A stretch of DNA of 64,000 nt from Cupriavidus basilensis (GTDB taxonomy: Bacteria; Pseudomonadota; Gammaproteobacteria; Burkholderiales; Burkholderiaceae), in contig NZ_CP010537.1 of NCBI RefSeq assembly GCF_000832305.1, positions 2,604,001-2,668,000 on the forward strand, in the 5' to 3' direction. The translations under genes were made by a program, and so were the position numbers. Each line of letters starts with the position of its first letter. Within the stretch, counting starts at the first letter, position 1. Shown piece after piece: positions 35,002 through 44,800 of the stretch. The notes beneath the pieces were generated by a model. It was not told the origin of the DNA. It saw nothing but the letters and a program-made list of their open reading frames with translations, and searched no databases.

Positions 35002-35682
35002 TCACCCCATCAACGCATCCGCTACCAGATATTCCCCCTCCCACCCCCGCGCCAGCTGCCGGCAACGCCCCAGCGCCACCGCCTGGCGCTCGAAATCCAC
35101 CACCATCACCGCATCGGCCCAAGGCGGGCGCGGCGGCTGCTCCGTGCTGCGGCCGTCGCTGAGCAGCCACAGCCAGCGCTGTTGCGCCGGGCGCCGGCGC
35201 GCGGCGTGGGCCAGCAGTTGGCCGGCGCGCGCCATGCCGAGCGAGAGCGGCGTGCCGCCGCCGCCGGCGATCGGGCGGATCCAGGCTTCGCTCCATGGGC
35301 GGGCGCGTGCCGGCTGCAGGCGGACTTCGGCGCGGCCGGCGGCGAAGCACACCAGCGCCACCTCGGCGCGCGCCTGGTAGGCGCGTTGCAGCAGGCGCAG
35401 CAGCACACCCTTGGCCAGCGCTAGCTGGCGGCCGTGCAGCATCGAGGCCGAGCAATCGAGCACGAAGCAGTGCAGCACGCCGGCGTGCGCCTGCTGTGCG
35501 CGCCAGCGCAGATGGCTGGGCGCAAACGGCTGGCTGCCCTTGGCGGCCAGCGTCTGTGTCCAGTGGATGCGCAAGCTGCCCGGGCGGCCGTGCGGCGCGG
35601 CGAGAGATGCGGCAAAACGAGGGGCTTGCCACCGGTTGCCGCCTTGCCCGGGTTCGGCGGCGGCCTGCCGGTGGCTCAGGCT
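35002..35682 (-). CDS. chlD: vWA domain of cobaltochelatase (ChlD/CobT-like), reached by -1 frameshift
   Basis: 227-codon segment encoding a von Willebrand A domain: MIDAS motif as LDCSASM with a second piece GGGGTPLSLGM, and SDGR near the end. This is the second half of a ChlD/BchD-type subunit without its own AAA+ domain. No well-placed start codon precedes it; the frame is open upstream to an ATG at 35766 inside chlI without a ribosome site. The A7 run at the end of chlI plus a stem-loop lets ribosomes shift -1 here, giving a ChlI-vWA fusion of about 579 aa (353 residues from chlI plus 226). An independently started 254-aa protein from 35766 is the alternative. Confidence 0.75.
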   Translation of the reverse strand, partial: SLSHRQAAAEPGQGGNRWQAPRFAASLAAPHGRPGSLRIHWTQTLAAKGSQPFAPSHLRWRAQQAHAGVLHCFVLDCSASMLHGRQLALAKGVLLRLLQRAYQARAEVALVCFAAGRAEVRLQPARARPWSEAWIRPIAGGGGTPLSLGMARAGQLLAHAARRRPAQQRWLWLLSDGRSTEQPPRPPWADAVMVVDFERQAVALGRCRQLARGWEGEYLVADALMG

Positions 35683-35695
35683 TTTTTTGTGGGCA
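35628..35695 (-). other. Programmed -1 frameshift signal between chlI and vWA (chlD)
   Basis: On the coding (minus) strand: CCCACAAAAAAAGCCTGA, an A7 slippery run (35682-35688) overlapping the chlI end, a 6-nt spacer containing the TGA, then GCCACCGG (35668-35675) pairing perfectly with CCGGTGGC (35628-35635). A further GCCGCC/GGCGGC pairing lies within. GTGAGG about 12 nt upstream resembles a Shine-Dalgarno stimulator. Slippery site, spacer, stem and upstream SD are the standard parts of a bacterial -1 frameshift, and frameshifting in chlD-type chelatase genes has been described. Confidence 0.7.
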
Positions 35696-36740
35696 GCGGC
35701 CTCACGCCCTTGACCGGGGCAATGCCGGCCGCGGCGCTTGCCAGCGCAGGCGGGAGTGCCCCCCATGGGTTGTTGGCGGCTGCGTCGCCCGCACTGCGGC
35801 CATCGCCATCGCCGCTGCCATTCGCGTTGCCATCGCCATCAGCGTGCCCATCGGCCTGCCTGCCTGCATTGGGCGGCGCCTGGCGCCGGTGGTGCAAGAC
35901 CAGCTCCGCCACGGTGTCCACATGCGCGGGCACCACCGCCGCGTCGCACTGCAAGGCGGCCAGCGCGCGCGCCGCGCGCAGCATCACCAGGTCTGCCCGC
36001 ACGCCATCGACAGCGGCGGCCAGGCACAGGTGGCTGACACGCTCGTGCACGGCATCGCTGAACGAAAGCGCGGACAGTGCGCCGCGCGCGAGCCGCACCT
36101 TGCGCGTCAGCGCATCCTGCTCGGTGGCAAAGCGCGTGCACAGGGCCACCGGATCGTTGTCGAACGCGAGCCGGGCCTTGACGATCGCCTGGCGCTGCGC
36201 GGCGTCGGTACAGTTCTCCAGCGCCAGCGACAGGCCGAAACGGTCCAGCAACTGCGGGCGCAACTCGCCTTCTTCCGGGTTCATGGTGCCCACCAGCACG
36301 AAGCGCGCCTCGTGCTGGTGCGACACGCCGTCGCGCTCCACCACGTTGACGCCGCTGGCGGCCACGTCCAGCAACTGGTCGACGAGGTGATCCGGCAGCA
36401 GGTTGACTTCGTCCACATAAAGCACGCCCTGGTGCGCGCGCGCCAGCAGGCCGGGGGCAAAGCGGACCTCGCTCTGCTTAAGCACGTGGCCAAGGTCGAG
36501 CGTGCCGATCAGTTGCTCCTCGCTGGCGCCGAGCGGCAGCGTGACGAACTGGCCTTCGGGCAGCAATTGCGCAAGGGCCCGCGCCGCGGTCGACTTGGCC
36601 GTGCCGCGCGGGCCGCTGACCAGCACGCCACCGATGCCGGGGTCCACCGCGGCAAGCAGCAGCGCTTGCTGCAAGCGCTGCTGGCCGACCAGGGCGCTGA
36701 AGGGAAATGGCATGCGGGCGAGCCGGGCGGTTGCATTCAT
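35676..36740 (-). CDS. chlI: Cobaltochelatase AAA+ subunit ChlI/CobS-like (short product)
   Basis: 354-aa AAA+ ATPase of the Mg/Co-chelatase I-subunit family. Walker A variant SGPRGTAKSTAARAL (about residue 43), Walker B VLYVDEVNLLPDHLVDQLLD (about residue 105), and sensor region LVGTMNPEEGELRPQLLDRF. The C-terminal 60 residues hold an Asp/Gly/Asn-rich linker (ADGDGNANGSGDGDG) before TKKA and stop. The start ATG overlaps the cobN stop (ATGA). As the unshifted product it would be the small ATPase; the shifted product adds the vWA domain. Confidence 0.92.
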   Translation of the reverse strand: MNATARLARMPFPFSALVGQQRLQQALLLAAVDPGIGGVLVSGPRGTAKSTAARALAQLLPEGQFVTLPLGASEEQLIGTLDLGHVLKQSEVRFAPGLLARAHQGVLYVDEVNLLPDHLVDQLLDVAASGVNVVERDGVSHQHEARFVLVGTMNPEEGELRPQLLDRFGLSLALENCTDAAQRQAIVKARLAFDNDPVALCTRFATEQDALTRKVRLARGALSALSFSDAVHERVSHLCLAAAVDGVRADLVMLRAARALAALQCDAAVVPAHVDTVAELVLHHRRQAPPNAGRQADGHADGDGNANGSGDGDGRSAGDAAANNPWGALPPALASAAAGIAPVKGVRPLPTKKA

Positions 36741-39700
36741 GAGGGGATTCCTTCGATTCCTTCGATGCCTTCAAGCGCCTGCTCGCTGTCGAGCAGGTGT
36801 TGTTCCAGTTGGGCGCGACGCTCGCCCGGCTCCTGCCACAGGCCGCGCTGCGCCGCTTCGAGCAGGCGCTCGCAGATGGCGTGCAGCGCGCGCGGATTGT
36901 GCTGGCGCAGGAACGCGCGGGTGCCGGCGTCGTTTACATAGGCATCGGTCACCAGCGCGTACTGGTGATCGGCCACCACGCGGGTGGTGGCATCGAAGCC
37001 GAACAGGTAGTCCACCGTGGCGGCCATCTCGAACGCACCTTTGTAGCCGTGCCGCTTGACGCCGTCGATCCACTTGGGATTGACCACGCGCGCACGGATC
37101 ACGCGGCTGATTTCTTCCTGCAGCGTGCGGATGCGCGGCGCCGCCGGGTTGCTGTGGTCGCCATGGTAGATCGCCGGCTGCGCGCCGCCGAACTCGCGCG
37201 CGGCCGCCACCATGCCGCCCTGGAACTGGTAGTAGTCGTTGGCGTCGAGCAGGTCGTGCTCGCGGTTGTCCTGGTTCTGCACGACCGCGTCCAGGCTGGA
37301 CAGGCGCTCGGCAAAGCTGGCGCGCGCCTCGACGCCATCCGTGCCTTGCCCATAGGCGTAGCCGCCGGCATGCAGGTAGGCCTGCGCCAGGTCGCCGTCG
37401 TCCTGCCAGTTGCGGCTATCGATCAGGTCCTGCAGGCCGGTACCGTAGCCGCCCGGGCGGGCGCCGAACACGCGCCAGCCGGCACGGCGGCGCGCTTCAA
37501 GAGCGGGCACGCCCTCGGCTTCCAGCCGCGCGCGCTCGCTGTCGATGCGGGCGCGCACGGGATTGACTTCGGCGGGTTCGTCAAGCTCCGCCACCGCCTG
37601 CACGGCGGCATCGAACAGGCGCATGACGTTGGCGAAGGCATCGCGGAAGAACCCCGACACGCGCAGCGTGACGTCGACGCGCGGACGGTCGAAGATCGCC
37701 ATCGGCAAGATCTCGAAATCGGTCACGCGGTAGCTGCCGGCTGCCCACTTGGGCCGCACGCCCAGCAGCGCGAAGGCCTGCGCGATATCGTCGCCGCCGC
37801 TGCGCATGGTGGCGGTGCCCCAGACGGACAGCCCGATGGACCGCGGATACTCACCATGCGCCTGCAGGTGGCGCTCGATCAGCTGGTTGGCAGACTTCAG
37901 GCCCAGCGTCCATGCCGTGCGAGTCGGCACCGCACGCGTGTCGACCGAGTAGAAATTGCGCCCCGTGGGAAGGACATCCGGCCGGCCGCGCGAGGGCGCG
38001 CCGCTGGGGCCCGGCGGCACGAACCGCCCGGCCAGGCCACGCGACAGTTGCCGCATTTCCTGCGGGCCGCAGGCATCCAGGCGCGGCATGACGTCCTGGC
38101 GCAGGCGCGCGAGCACGGCAGAGGCTTGCGGCAAGGCAACGTCGCCAGCCATCTCGCCGAGCAACGCCGTGGCCAGCATTTCAAGGCGCTCGCGCGTATC
38201 GCCATGATGGCGCCACGGCCCGGCATCCAGCACGGCCAGTTGCGCCGGACGCGGCCCTTGCCAGGGCGCGGACCAGTCGGCATCGAGCGGGTCGAAGCCA
38301 TCGCCCAATGCTAGGTCGGCGGCCAGCGCCGCCAGCAAGCTGGCTTGCGCGCCCTTGCCGTCGCCCACCGGAAAGCGCCCGAGCGCGAGCAGCGTATCGC
38401 GCCGCTGGCGGCCCTGCGGCGACACGCCGAAAACGTGCAGGCCATCGCGGATCTGAGATTCCTTCAACTCGCACAGGTAAGCGTCGGTGCGGTTGAGCAG
38501 CGCATCTTCCCCATCGCTATCCGCCGGCGCATCCAGCCCCAGTTCACGATGCAGCTGCTGGTCCACGATCAGCTTCAGAATCTCCTTGCGCAGCAGCCGC
38601 GCGCGGCGCGGGTCCACCGCCAGCGCCTCGTAGTATTCGTCGACCTGCCGCTCCAGGTCCTGCAGCGGGCCATAACTCTCGGCGCGCGTGAGCGGCGGCA
38701 TCAGGTGGTCGATGATGACGGCCTGCGCGCGCCGCTTGGCCTGCGCGCCCTCGCCCGGGTCATTGACGATAAAGGGATAGAGATGCGGCAGTGGCCCAAG
38801 GATGGCATCGGGCCAGCAGGTATCGGCCAGCGCCACGCTCTTGCCGGGCAGCCATTCCAGGTTGCCGTGCTTGCCCACGTGGACGATGGCGTCGGCGCCA
38901 AAGCTGTGGCGCAGCCAGAAGTAGAACGCCAGGTAGCCATGCGGCGGCACCAGATCGGCATCGTGGTAGCTGGCGTAGCTCTGGCTGCCCTCCTCGCCCG
39001 GCAGCGCGTACGACCGGGCCGGCTGCAGCCCGACGAACAGATGTCCGCTGCGCACGCCGGCAATCATGAAGCGGCCCTGCCGCACCATCGGGTCCTGGTC
39101 CGGGCTGCCCCAGCGCTCGGCAAGGGCGCGCTGGTTGTCCGCCGGCAGGCGGCTCAGGTGCGCCAGGTAGTCGGCCATCGACAGGCTCTGGAACGCCGGC
39201 CGCAGGTCGCGGTGCGCCGGGTCGTTGGTGATGCCCTGCGTGAGCCCGCGCATCAGGTCCTCGCCATCGGCGGGCAGGCCTTCGCAATGGTAGCCCTGCT
39301 CGCGCAGCATGCCGAGAATGCCCACAACGGAGGCCGGCGTATCCAACCCCACGCCGTTGCCGATGCGCCCTTCGCTGGCCGGATAGTTGGCCAGCACCAG
39401 CGCCACGCGCTTGTCGGCGTTGTCCAGTTGCCGCAGGCGGCACCAGCGGCGGCTCAGCTCGGCCACAAAGGCGATACGCTGCGCGTCGGGCTGGTAGCGC
39501 ACCACGTCGACCTCGGTATGGGGGCAGCGGTAGGCCAGCCCCTTGAAGCTGACGGCGCGCGTGATGATGCGCCCATCCACCTCGGGCATGGCGATATGCA
39601 TGGCCACGTCGCGCGGACCCAGGCCCTGGCTGTCCTGCAGCCAGTCCTCGCGGTTGCCGCCGCTGAGGATCACCTGCAGCACCGGCGCGTCGCCGGCGAG

Positions 39701-40558
39701 CGCCAGGGTTTCAGGCGCGTCCAGCGACGAGACGGCAAACGCCGTGGTGTTCAGCACCAGCGCTGCGCCGTGACCGGCGCACAGATGCTGCAGCACTTCG
39801 CGGCACAGCGTGTCCTTGAGCGAGTTGACCGCCAGCGGCAGCGGGTTCATGCCCTGTGCACGCAAGGCGGCGATGAGGGCGTCGAACACAGCGGTGTTGC
39901 CAGCCTGCAGGTGGGCGCGGTAGAACACCAGCGCCACGACCGGCGCATCGGCGTGGCCATCCTGCGCCCACTCCCGCTGCCAGTCCGCCGCGGTAGCCAC
40001 GCCGTGTGCCGGGTGATAGATCGCCGCCTGCGGCAGCACGCGCGGCTGCAGCGCGGGCTCGCCCCAGCCGAAAGCGTGATGCGCCAGGCAGCGGAAGAAC
40101 TGCTCGGCGTTGTCCGCGCCGCCCTCGCGCAGGTAACGCCACAGGTTGCTGGCCAGCGCTTGCGGCGCGTTGCCGCGCCCGAGCAGGTTGGCGTCCTCGG
40201 CCAGGTCGCCGGAGAACATCACCAGCAGCTGGTTGCGCGAGCGCGCCAGTTCGGCCAGCCGCTCCAGGCCATAGGGCCAGTCGCTGTCGCCGCCTAGATG
40301 GTCGACCACCACCACGCGCGCGTGCTGCAGCACGTCGTCCACATACATGTCGAGCGAAGCCGGCTGGCGCAGGTACATCTGGTTGGCCAGCCGCACCGTG
40401 GGGAAATCCTCCCCCAGGCGCGGAAAGACGCCGGCCAGCAGCGACAGCGTGGTATCCGCCGCGCTGAGCACCACGATTTGCGCCGGGCTTTGCTCAATGC
40501 GCACCACGCCGGCGTTATCGTCGACGAAGCCGCCCGGACGGGTGGAAAGCAGGTGCAT
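36737..40558 (-). CDS. cobN: Cobaltochelatase large subunit CobN (cytosolic)
   Basis: 1273-aa catalytic subunit of the ATP-dependent cobaltochelatase that inserts Co(II) into hydrogenobyrinate a,c-diamide in the aerobic B12 pathway. Family length and motifs: HVGKHGNLEWLPGKSVALAD (about residue 560), VNDPGEGAQAKRRAQAVIID, GRNFYSVDTRAVPTRTAW, and GAFEMAATVDYLFGFDATTR near the end. No signal peptide. Co-translated with chlI (4-nt overlap) and preceded by cobW with 45 nt between. The helper ATPases here are ChlI/ChlD-like rather than CobS/CobT. Confidence 0.96.
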   Translation of the reverse strand: MHLLSTRPGGFVDDNAGVVRIEQSPAQIVVLSAADTTLSLLAGVFPRLGEDFPTVRLANQMYLRQPASLDMYVDDVLQHARVVVVDHLGGDSDWPYGLERLAELARSRNQLLVMFSGDLAEDANLLGRGNAPQALASNLWRYLREGGADNAEQFFRCLAHHAFGWGEPALQPRVLPQAAIYHPAHGVATAADWQREWAQDGHADAPVVALVFYRAHLQAGNTAVFDALIAALRAQGMNPLPLAVNSLKDTLCREVLQHLCAGHGAALVLNTTAFAVSSLDAPETLALAGDAPVLQVILSGGNREDWLQDSQGLGPRDVAMHIAMPEVDGRIITRAVSFKGLAYRCPHTEVDVVRYQPDAQRIAFVAELSRRWCRLRQLDNADKRVALVLANYPASEGRIGNGVGLDTPASVVGILGMLREQGYHCEGLPADGEDLMRGLTQGITNDPAHRDLRPAFQSLSMADYLAHLSRLPADNQRALAERWGSPDQDPMVRQGRFMIAGVRSGHLFVGLQPARSYALPGEEGSQSYASYHDADLVPPHGYLAFYFWLRHSFGADAIVHVGKHGNLEWLPGKSVALADTCWPDAILGPLPHLYPFIVNDPGEGAQAKRRAQAVIIDHLMPPLTRAESYGPLQDLERQVDEYYEALAVDPRRARLLRKEILKLIVDQQLHRELGLDAPADSDGEDALLNRTDAYLCELKESQIRDGLHVFGVSPQGRQRRDTLLALGRFPVGDGKGAQASLLAALAADLALGDGFDPLDADWSAPWQGPRPAQLAVLDAGPWRHHGDTRERLEMLATALLGEMAGDVALPQASAVLARLRQDVMPRLDACGPQEMRQLSRGLAGRFVPPGPSGAPSRGRPDVLPTGRNFYSVDTRAVPTRTAWTLGLKSANQLIERHLQAHGEYPRSIGLSVWGTATMRSGGDDIAQAFALLGVRPKWAAGSYRVTDFEILPMAIFDRPRVDVTLRVSGFFRDAFANVMRLFDAAVQAVAELDEPAEVNPVRARIDSERARLEAEGVPALEARRRAGWRVFGARPGGYGTGLQDLIDSRNWQDDGDLAQAYLHAGGYAYGQGTDGVEARASFAERLSSLDAVVQNQDNREHDLLDANDYYQFQGGMVAAAREFGGAQPAIYHGDHSNPAAPRIRTLQEEISRVIRARVVNPKWIDGVKRHGYKGAFEMAATVDYLFGFDATTRVVADHQYALVTDAYVNDAGTRAFLRQHNPRALHAICERLLEAAQRGLWQEPGERRAQLEQHLLDSEQALEGIEGIEGIPS

Positions 40559-40603
40559 CGGGTGCCTGGGCTGGTGTGGTCCTTGTTCCTTATACCTTGC
40601 GCA

Positions 40604-41686
40604 TTACGCCGTACGCACGGCCGCGGCGCTCAGCGCAGCCTCCAGGGCAGCCTGCAGCGTGGGCTGGTCAAGCGCCTGGCCGATCAGCACGATACGCGTG
40701 GATTGCGCCTCGCCCGGCAGCCAGCGGCGGTCGAAGTAGCTGTCAAAGCGCCGTCCCACGCCATGCAGCACCAGCCGCATGGGCTTGGCGGGCAGCTTGG
40801 CAAAGCCCTTGATGCGGTAGATGGTGTGGCTTTCCACCAGCTGGCGCAGACCGTCGATCAGCTGATCGCGGTCCACCTCGCCCAGCGCTACGACGACGGA
40901 GTCGAACTCGTCGTGATGGTGGTCCGCGTGATCGGGATCGTCCGCCGAGCCGTGGTGATCCGGGCGCAGGTGAATGGTGTCTTCCGATGCGCGGTTCAGG
41001 CCCAGCAGCAACTCGATATCCAGCTTGCCGCCCTGCGCGCCGACGATCTTCACTTCGGCGGGGATCTCCGGGCGGATCAGCGCTTGCACTTCGGCGCGCT
41101 GCGCGTCGTCGATCAGGTCGGTCTTGTTGAGGATGACGAGGTCGGCCGCGCCGAGCTGGTCTTCGAACAGCGCGTGCAGCGGGGACTCGTGATCGAGGTT
41201 GGGATCGGCCTTGCGCTGCGCCTCCACGGCATCCGGGTCGGCAGCGAACTGGCCGGCCGCGGCTGCCGCGCCGTCCACCACGGTGACGACCGCGTCCACG
41301 GTAAAGGCGTTCTTGATGCTGGGCCAGTTGAAGGCCTGCACCAGCGGCTTGGGCAGCGCCAGGCCGGAGGTCTCGATCAGCACGTGGTCGATATCGCCGC
41401 GGCGCTCCAGCAATTGCTCCATTACCGGGAAGAATTCCTCCTGCACCGTGCAGCACAGGCAGCCGTTGGCCAGCTCATAGAGCTGGCCATTGCTCTGGCC
41501 GGATTCGTCGCAGCCGATGCCGCAACCCTTCAGGATCTCGCCATCGATGCCCAACTCGCCGAACTCGTTGACGATCACCGCAATGCGCCGTCCGTTGGCG
41601 TTTTCGAGAATATGGCGCAGCAAGGTGGTCTTGCCGCTGCCAAGGAAGCCGGTGACGATGGTGGCGGGGATTTTACGGGTCTGCAT
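40604..41686 (-). CDS. cobW: CobW family GTPase (COG0523 metallochaperone)
   Basis: 360-aa G3E GTPase proposed to hand cobalt to CobN. P-loop GFLGSGKTTLLRHIL (residues 13-27), the CxCC metal motif as GCLCCTV (about residue 75), ETSGLALPKPLV, and NKTDL base-recognition motif. A His/Asp-rich loop (HHGSADDPDHADHHHDEFD, about 243-261) is a probable metal site. The C-terminal CobW-C domain follows. It starts 172 nt after the upstream exported-CobN gene, so it may also have its own promoter there. Confidence 0.95.
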   Translation of the reverse strand: MQTRKIPATIVTGFLGSGKTTLLRHILENANGRRIAVIVNEFGELGIDGEILKGCGIGCDESGQSNGQLYELANGCLCCTVQEEFFPVMEQLLERRGDIDHVLIETSGLALPKPLVQAFNWPSIKNAFTVDAVVTVVDGAAAAAGQFAADPDAVEAQRKADPNLDHESPLHALFEDQLGAADLVILNKTDLIDDAQRAEVQALIRPEIPAEVKIVGAQGGKLDIELLLGLNRASEDTIHLRPDHHGSADDPDHADHHHDEFDSVVVALGEVDRDQLIDGLRQLVESHTIYRIKGFAKLPAKPMRLVLHGVGRRFDSYFDRRWLPGEAQSTRIVLIGQALDQPTLQAALEAALSAAAVRTA

Positions 41687-41858
41687 GGCGGATAAGGGAA
41701 TTCAGCGCTGGCGCTGGGGTTGAATCGGGGCGCGCGATGCGCGGCGTGGCAGGCCCTTCGCAAGTTATGTTTTGCGCAGCCGGTAGCAAGCGGCGGGCCT
41801 GGCCGCGGCAAGGGGGTCAGCATAAAGAGATCGCGCGGTGCTGTCCACCCGCGGCGCG

Positions 41859-44800
41859 TCAGCGTGGCGCGGGCTGCCGCCGGCCACGGCCGCGCCACCA
41901 CTCCGCAAAGGCGCCAGCGCCGACCAGCAGCAGCATGAGCGCAGCGGTCCACAGCGCCTCGCGCGGCGCCAGGCCACCTGGCGGGGCGGGCGCGGCGAGC
42001 TTGAGCACGCGGCTTTCGAGCAACTGGCCTGTCACCTGGCCGGTCGCGGGACGCGGCGCCGGATGCGGCTTGGCCTGCCGAGCCGGCGGCGGACTCGCAC
42101 GGGATGCGTCGGGCGGTGCGGCCCGGCCAGAAGCAGCGGCCGGCGCGGCTGGCTCGCGCCCCGGCATGGCTGCTGCCAGCCGCGCGGAGAATTCGCGCAG
42201 CGCATCCGTGGGCAGCCGGGCTTGCTGCCCCAGCCCGGCGATGTACTGCATCAGCACGGGATTGCCGCAGCTATTGGCCGAACAGGACAAGCCGTCGCGA
42301 TTGACCGACGCCACATAGCGCCGTGCCATATCGGCGCGCTCGGCAGGCGTGAAGCGGTAGCTCCCCTGCCGGTCCACTTCCAGCAGCCGGGCCAGGATGC
42401 CCTGCCGCGCGTGCGGATTGTTTTGCGCAAAGAACGCGTCCATGCCCAGGCCGTTCTTGTCGGCCACATAGACGTCATAGGTGTTCTGCCAGAAGCTGCC
42501 ACTCATCTGCTCGGGGCTGGTGGCCTGGAAGCCGTAGAGATGCTCGATCTCCTTGAACATCTCGCGCGCGCCGGCGTAGCCCGAGCGCTGCATGCCTTCG
42601 ATCCAGCGCGGGTTCCAGTTGCGCGCGTTGAGTTCGGTGGCCAGCCAGGTGCGAGCATCCACGGTCTGCTCTTCGCCGGCGCGGCGCAGGTTGTGCAGCC
42701 AGAAGCGCGGCGCCTGTCCGCTGACGGCGCGCGTGGCCATGTTAAGGCCGCCGGCGTACTGATAGGTATCGTCGTTGTCGAGCGCGCCGTAAAGCGTGCT
42801 GGCGCGCGAGAACAGCACGGCCTGGTTGGATTTGAGGTGGCTGGCCAGCGCCTGCGGCGCGGTCTCGCCCCAGCCTTCGCTGGAGAACGCAAAGTTCATG
42901 TAGCGCAGGTACTGCCGCGCCAGCGCGCCAGGCGGCTCGCCGGCCTGCGCCGCGTCCTTGCTCTGCTCGACCATCTGCTGCACGCCGATGCTGTAGTTGC
43001 CGGGCTTGGCGGCGAACACGCGGGCGCGGGCCAGGCGCGCGGCCAGTTGCGGCGCCACGCCGGCTGCCAGCAGCGTGGCCTGCGCTTCGCGGTCGTGGCG
43101 GCTGATGGCGTTGTCGCCGGCGGCGGCGGCCAGGCGCGCGGCCTTGTCCAGCAGCGCCACCTTGTCGCCGAAGCCGTCGCGGTAGATGCCGGAGATGGTG
43201 AACAGCACATTGACGCGCGGGCGGCCGAGTTCGGCATCGGGGATCAGGCGCACATCCTCCACCACGCCGCGCGCATTCCAGACCGGCTCCACGCCCATCA
43301 GGTAGAGCGCCTCGCTCTCCATCGCGCCTTGGTGGCGCTCGGTCTCGCCGTACCACAGCACCATCGATACCTGCTCGGGCGCCTTGCCGGTTTCCTCGCG
43401 ATAGCGCGCGAGCGTCTGCGCGGCCAGTTGCTTGCCGAGCTGCCAGGCTGCGGGCGTGGGGATCAGCGCGCCGTCGAAGGCGTGCAGGTTGCGCCCGGTG
43501 GGCAGGCCCTGCGGGGTGCGCACGGGGTCGCCCAGCGGCGAGCTCGGCAGGTAGCGGCCGGACAGCACGGTCACCAGGCCATCCAGCTCGCGGCGCGGCG
43601 ATTCGCGCAGATTGGCCAGCCATGCGCGCGTACTGGACAGCGCGGTTTCTACCTTCTCCGCCAGCGGCGGCGGCAATGGCGCGTGCGCGGCGCTGTCCGG
43701 CTCGCGGCCTTCCGCCAATGCGCCGGCCCAGCGCGAGAGCACGTCCTTGCCGATCTGCCGCGCCTCGCTCGCGTCGAATGCGCTTTCCAGCACGGTGGCC
43801 AGCGCCTGGCGCTGCGCGTCCAACGGCGGCAGCTCGCCCAGCGTGTGAATGCCCAGCGGCACCGGCTCGGCTTCCACCTTATGCAAGAAGCGGTGGATCA
43901 CCGGCTCGACCTGCTCCCATGGCGCGCCGGAATCCAGCCCGAGCTGGCGGTCCAGTCCAAGGGCGCGGATCTGCGCCAGCGCCTGCAGGCGGTATTGGTC
44001 CGCCAGCGCCGGGGCGCTGTCGGCGGCGGCCTCCTGCTGCTCGATCACCTCGTCGAGCTTGGCCAGCTTGTCCGGCCAGCCGGCGCGGGCGATCAGCGGG
44101 GTCAGGTGGCTGACCAGCACGGCGGCGCTGCGGCGCTTGGCCTGGATGGCTTCGCCGCCGCCGTCCTGGATGTAGTAGTAGGCGTTGGGCAGGTCGCCCA
44201 GCAACACCTCGGCGCTGTCGTCGCCGCTTTGCCCCACCTGCTTGCCAGGCAGCCATTCCAGCGTGCCGTGGCGGCCCACGTGGACCATCGCGTCCGCGCC
44301 GAAGGCGTGGCGATACCACAGGTAGGCGGCGATATAGGAGTGCGGCGGCGGCGTCACCGTATCGTGCGCGCTGTCCATCGCTCGCGCGAAGGTGGAGCGC
44401 AGCGGCTGCGGGCCAACGAACAGATTACCGAAGCGCAGGCCCGGAATCACGAAATCCTGCCCGCCATGGCCGTCACCCACCAGCATCAGCGGATTGCGCT
44501 CGGGCGGACCCCACGCGGCCACCACCGACTGGCGAAACGCCGCCGGCAAGGCATCGAACCAGCGCTTGTACTGCGCCATCGGCAGCAGCGTAACGCGGCC
44601 GCGCGACACCATCTCAGCCAGTTCGCCGGGCGACCATTCCTCCATATTGCGGCCATTGCGCTCCAGCAGCGCGGTCAGCTCGGCGGTGTCCGGCAGCGTG
44701 GCGCCCGTGCGGTAGCCCGCCTCGCGCAGCCGCGCCATGACCTGCACCAGCGAGGGCAGCGTAGCCAGGTAGCTGGCGCCGATATTGCCGCGGCCCGGCG

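Noticed and set aside
35002..35766. vWA protein initiated at the ATG at 35766 as an independent gene
   Set aside because: The first 28 residues are out-of-frame chlI sequence with no ribosome site; the frameshift signal explains the junction better. Kept as an alternative in the feature.
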